A DNA stretch of 64,000 bases from Hypomyces perniciosus (lineage: Eukaryota > Ascomycota > Sordariomycetes > Hypocreales > Hypocreaceae), in contig SPDT01000005.1 in the NCBI GenBank assembly GCA_008477525.1, positions 1,178,001-1,242,000 on the forward strand, written 5' to 3'. The position numbers were made by a program, and so were the translations under genes. Under the pieces are notes generated by a model, which saw only the letters and a list, made by a program, of their open reading frames with translations, did not search any database and was not told the DNA's origin. Positions 63,585-64,000 of the stretch are shown in pieces (the first letter of the stretch is position 1; each line of letters begins with the position of its first letter).

Positions 63585-64000
63585 ATGGTAACTACCAGAG
63601 CCCAAGCCAGGGCTGCTCAGGGAGCTGCTAGAGGTAAAGCGCCTGCCAAACCAGTCTACACGTTCAGCAGTGATAGTGATGAAGACGAAGACGAGGACGA
63701 AGACGAGGACGAAAGCGAAGAGGATAACCACACTGAATATGAGGAGGAAGATGGCGGTATCGTTGAAGACGATGATGAAGACAATGGGGAAGATGAATAC
63801 GAGGGAGATGAAGGTGACGAGATGGAAACGGATGAAAATGAGGAGGAGGAGGAGAGTAACGATGATACTGGTGAAGAGGAGGAGGAGCCAACAGATGACC
63901 AAATGACAACCGATGAGGATGAGGAAGAGGAAGGAGGATACGAAGAAGATGAAGAGGAAGACGAGACGGAAGAGTCCGAAGAAGAAGAAGAGTATGAGGA
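63585..64000 (+). CDS. Very acidic protein, 5' part
   Basis: The frame opens at ATG 63585 with MVTTRAQARAAQGAARGK, a short basic segment, then KPVYTFSSDSDEDEDEDEDE and an Asp/Glu-rich region that stays open to the window end (138 codons seen). The basic head and long acidic run resemble nucleolar or chromatin-associated proteins, such as histone chaperone-like factors, but low complexity forbids a firm call. Codons GAG, GAA, GAT and GAC are mixed, so this is not a simple DNA repeat. The 3' part is outside the window. Confidence 0.65.
   Translation, partial: MVTTRAQARAAQGAARGKAPAKPVYTFSSDSDEDEDEDEDEDESEEDNHTEYEEEDGGIVEDDDEDNGEDEYEGDEGDEMETDENEEEEESNDDTGEEEEEPTDDQMTTDEDEEEEGGYEEDEEEDETEESEEEEEYE

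Noticed and set aside
63555..63902. Minus-strand ORF rich in Leu, Ile, Val and Phe
   Set aside because: Complement of the Asp/Glu codon run of the acidic gene; the hydrophobic look is an artefact.

Overview
The window reads as nuclear DNA of a filamentous ascomycete, most likely a sordariomycete and possibly a member of the Hypocreales. The reasons are short introns (about 50-70 bp) with gtaagt/gtatgt-type donors, tandem eukaryotic genes on both strands without operons, fungus-restricted families (Pth11-type rhodopsin protein, LaeA-like methyltransferase, CorA-like membrane protein, HAM1-like protein), and AT-rich stretches with transition-type changes that look like repeat-induced point mutation (RIP). 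The class is an inference from protein style; no marker gene allows a species call.

Layout. 1-4.9 kb holds the 5' part of a HAM1-like gene and the COP9 signalosome deneddylase CSN5. 5.4-11.6 kb is an accessory island. It contains a broken TPR-CHAT gene (a caspase-like protease architecture linked to fungal nonself recognition) whose two halves lie 4.3 kb apart on the minus strand. Between them are two head-to-tail elements with the same terminal sequences, each carrying an unrelated ORF (a secreted protein and a 139-residue orphan). Next comes a frameshifted member of an uncharacterised fungal family. 11.6-16.3 kb is gene-poor. 16.3-24.4 kb carries a disordered conserved protein, a LaeA-like methyltransferase and a CorA-like membrane protein. 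26.6-35.6 kb is one intronless 8.9-kb gene for the bridge-like lipid transfer protein Fmp27/Hob. 39.4-64 kb is core genome: a glycine-rich membrane protein, eIF4B, a Nudix hydrolase, a Golgi pH regulator, a universal stress protein, eIF3l, the ribosome-maturation GTPase EFL1/RIA1, a seven-helix Pth11-like protein, and the start of a very acidic protein.

The core half is enriched in translation genes: eIF4B for mRNA recruitment, eIF3l for the 43S complex and EFL1 for 60S release. eIF3l and EFL1 share a divergent 686-bp promoter, and eIF4B shares one with the glycine-rich membrane protein. Gene models were rebuilt by hand from splice sites and reading-frame phase; phases close for every multi-exon model reported.

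Most notable observations: the tandem integrated elements splitting the TPR-CHAT gene; small lesions explaining two pseudogenes (a 4-bp duplication and a 1-bp loss); a 9-mer, TACTCCGTA/TACGGAGTA, present far above chance; 4-bp and 6-bp exons in eIF4B; and open reading frame that continues past the stop of the stress-protein gene through two in-frame TAG codons.
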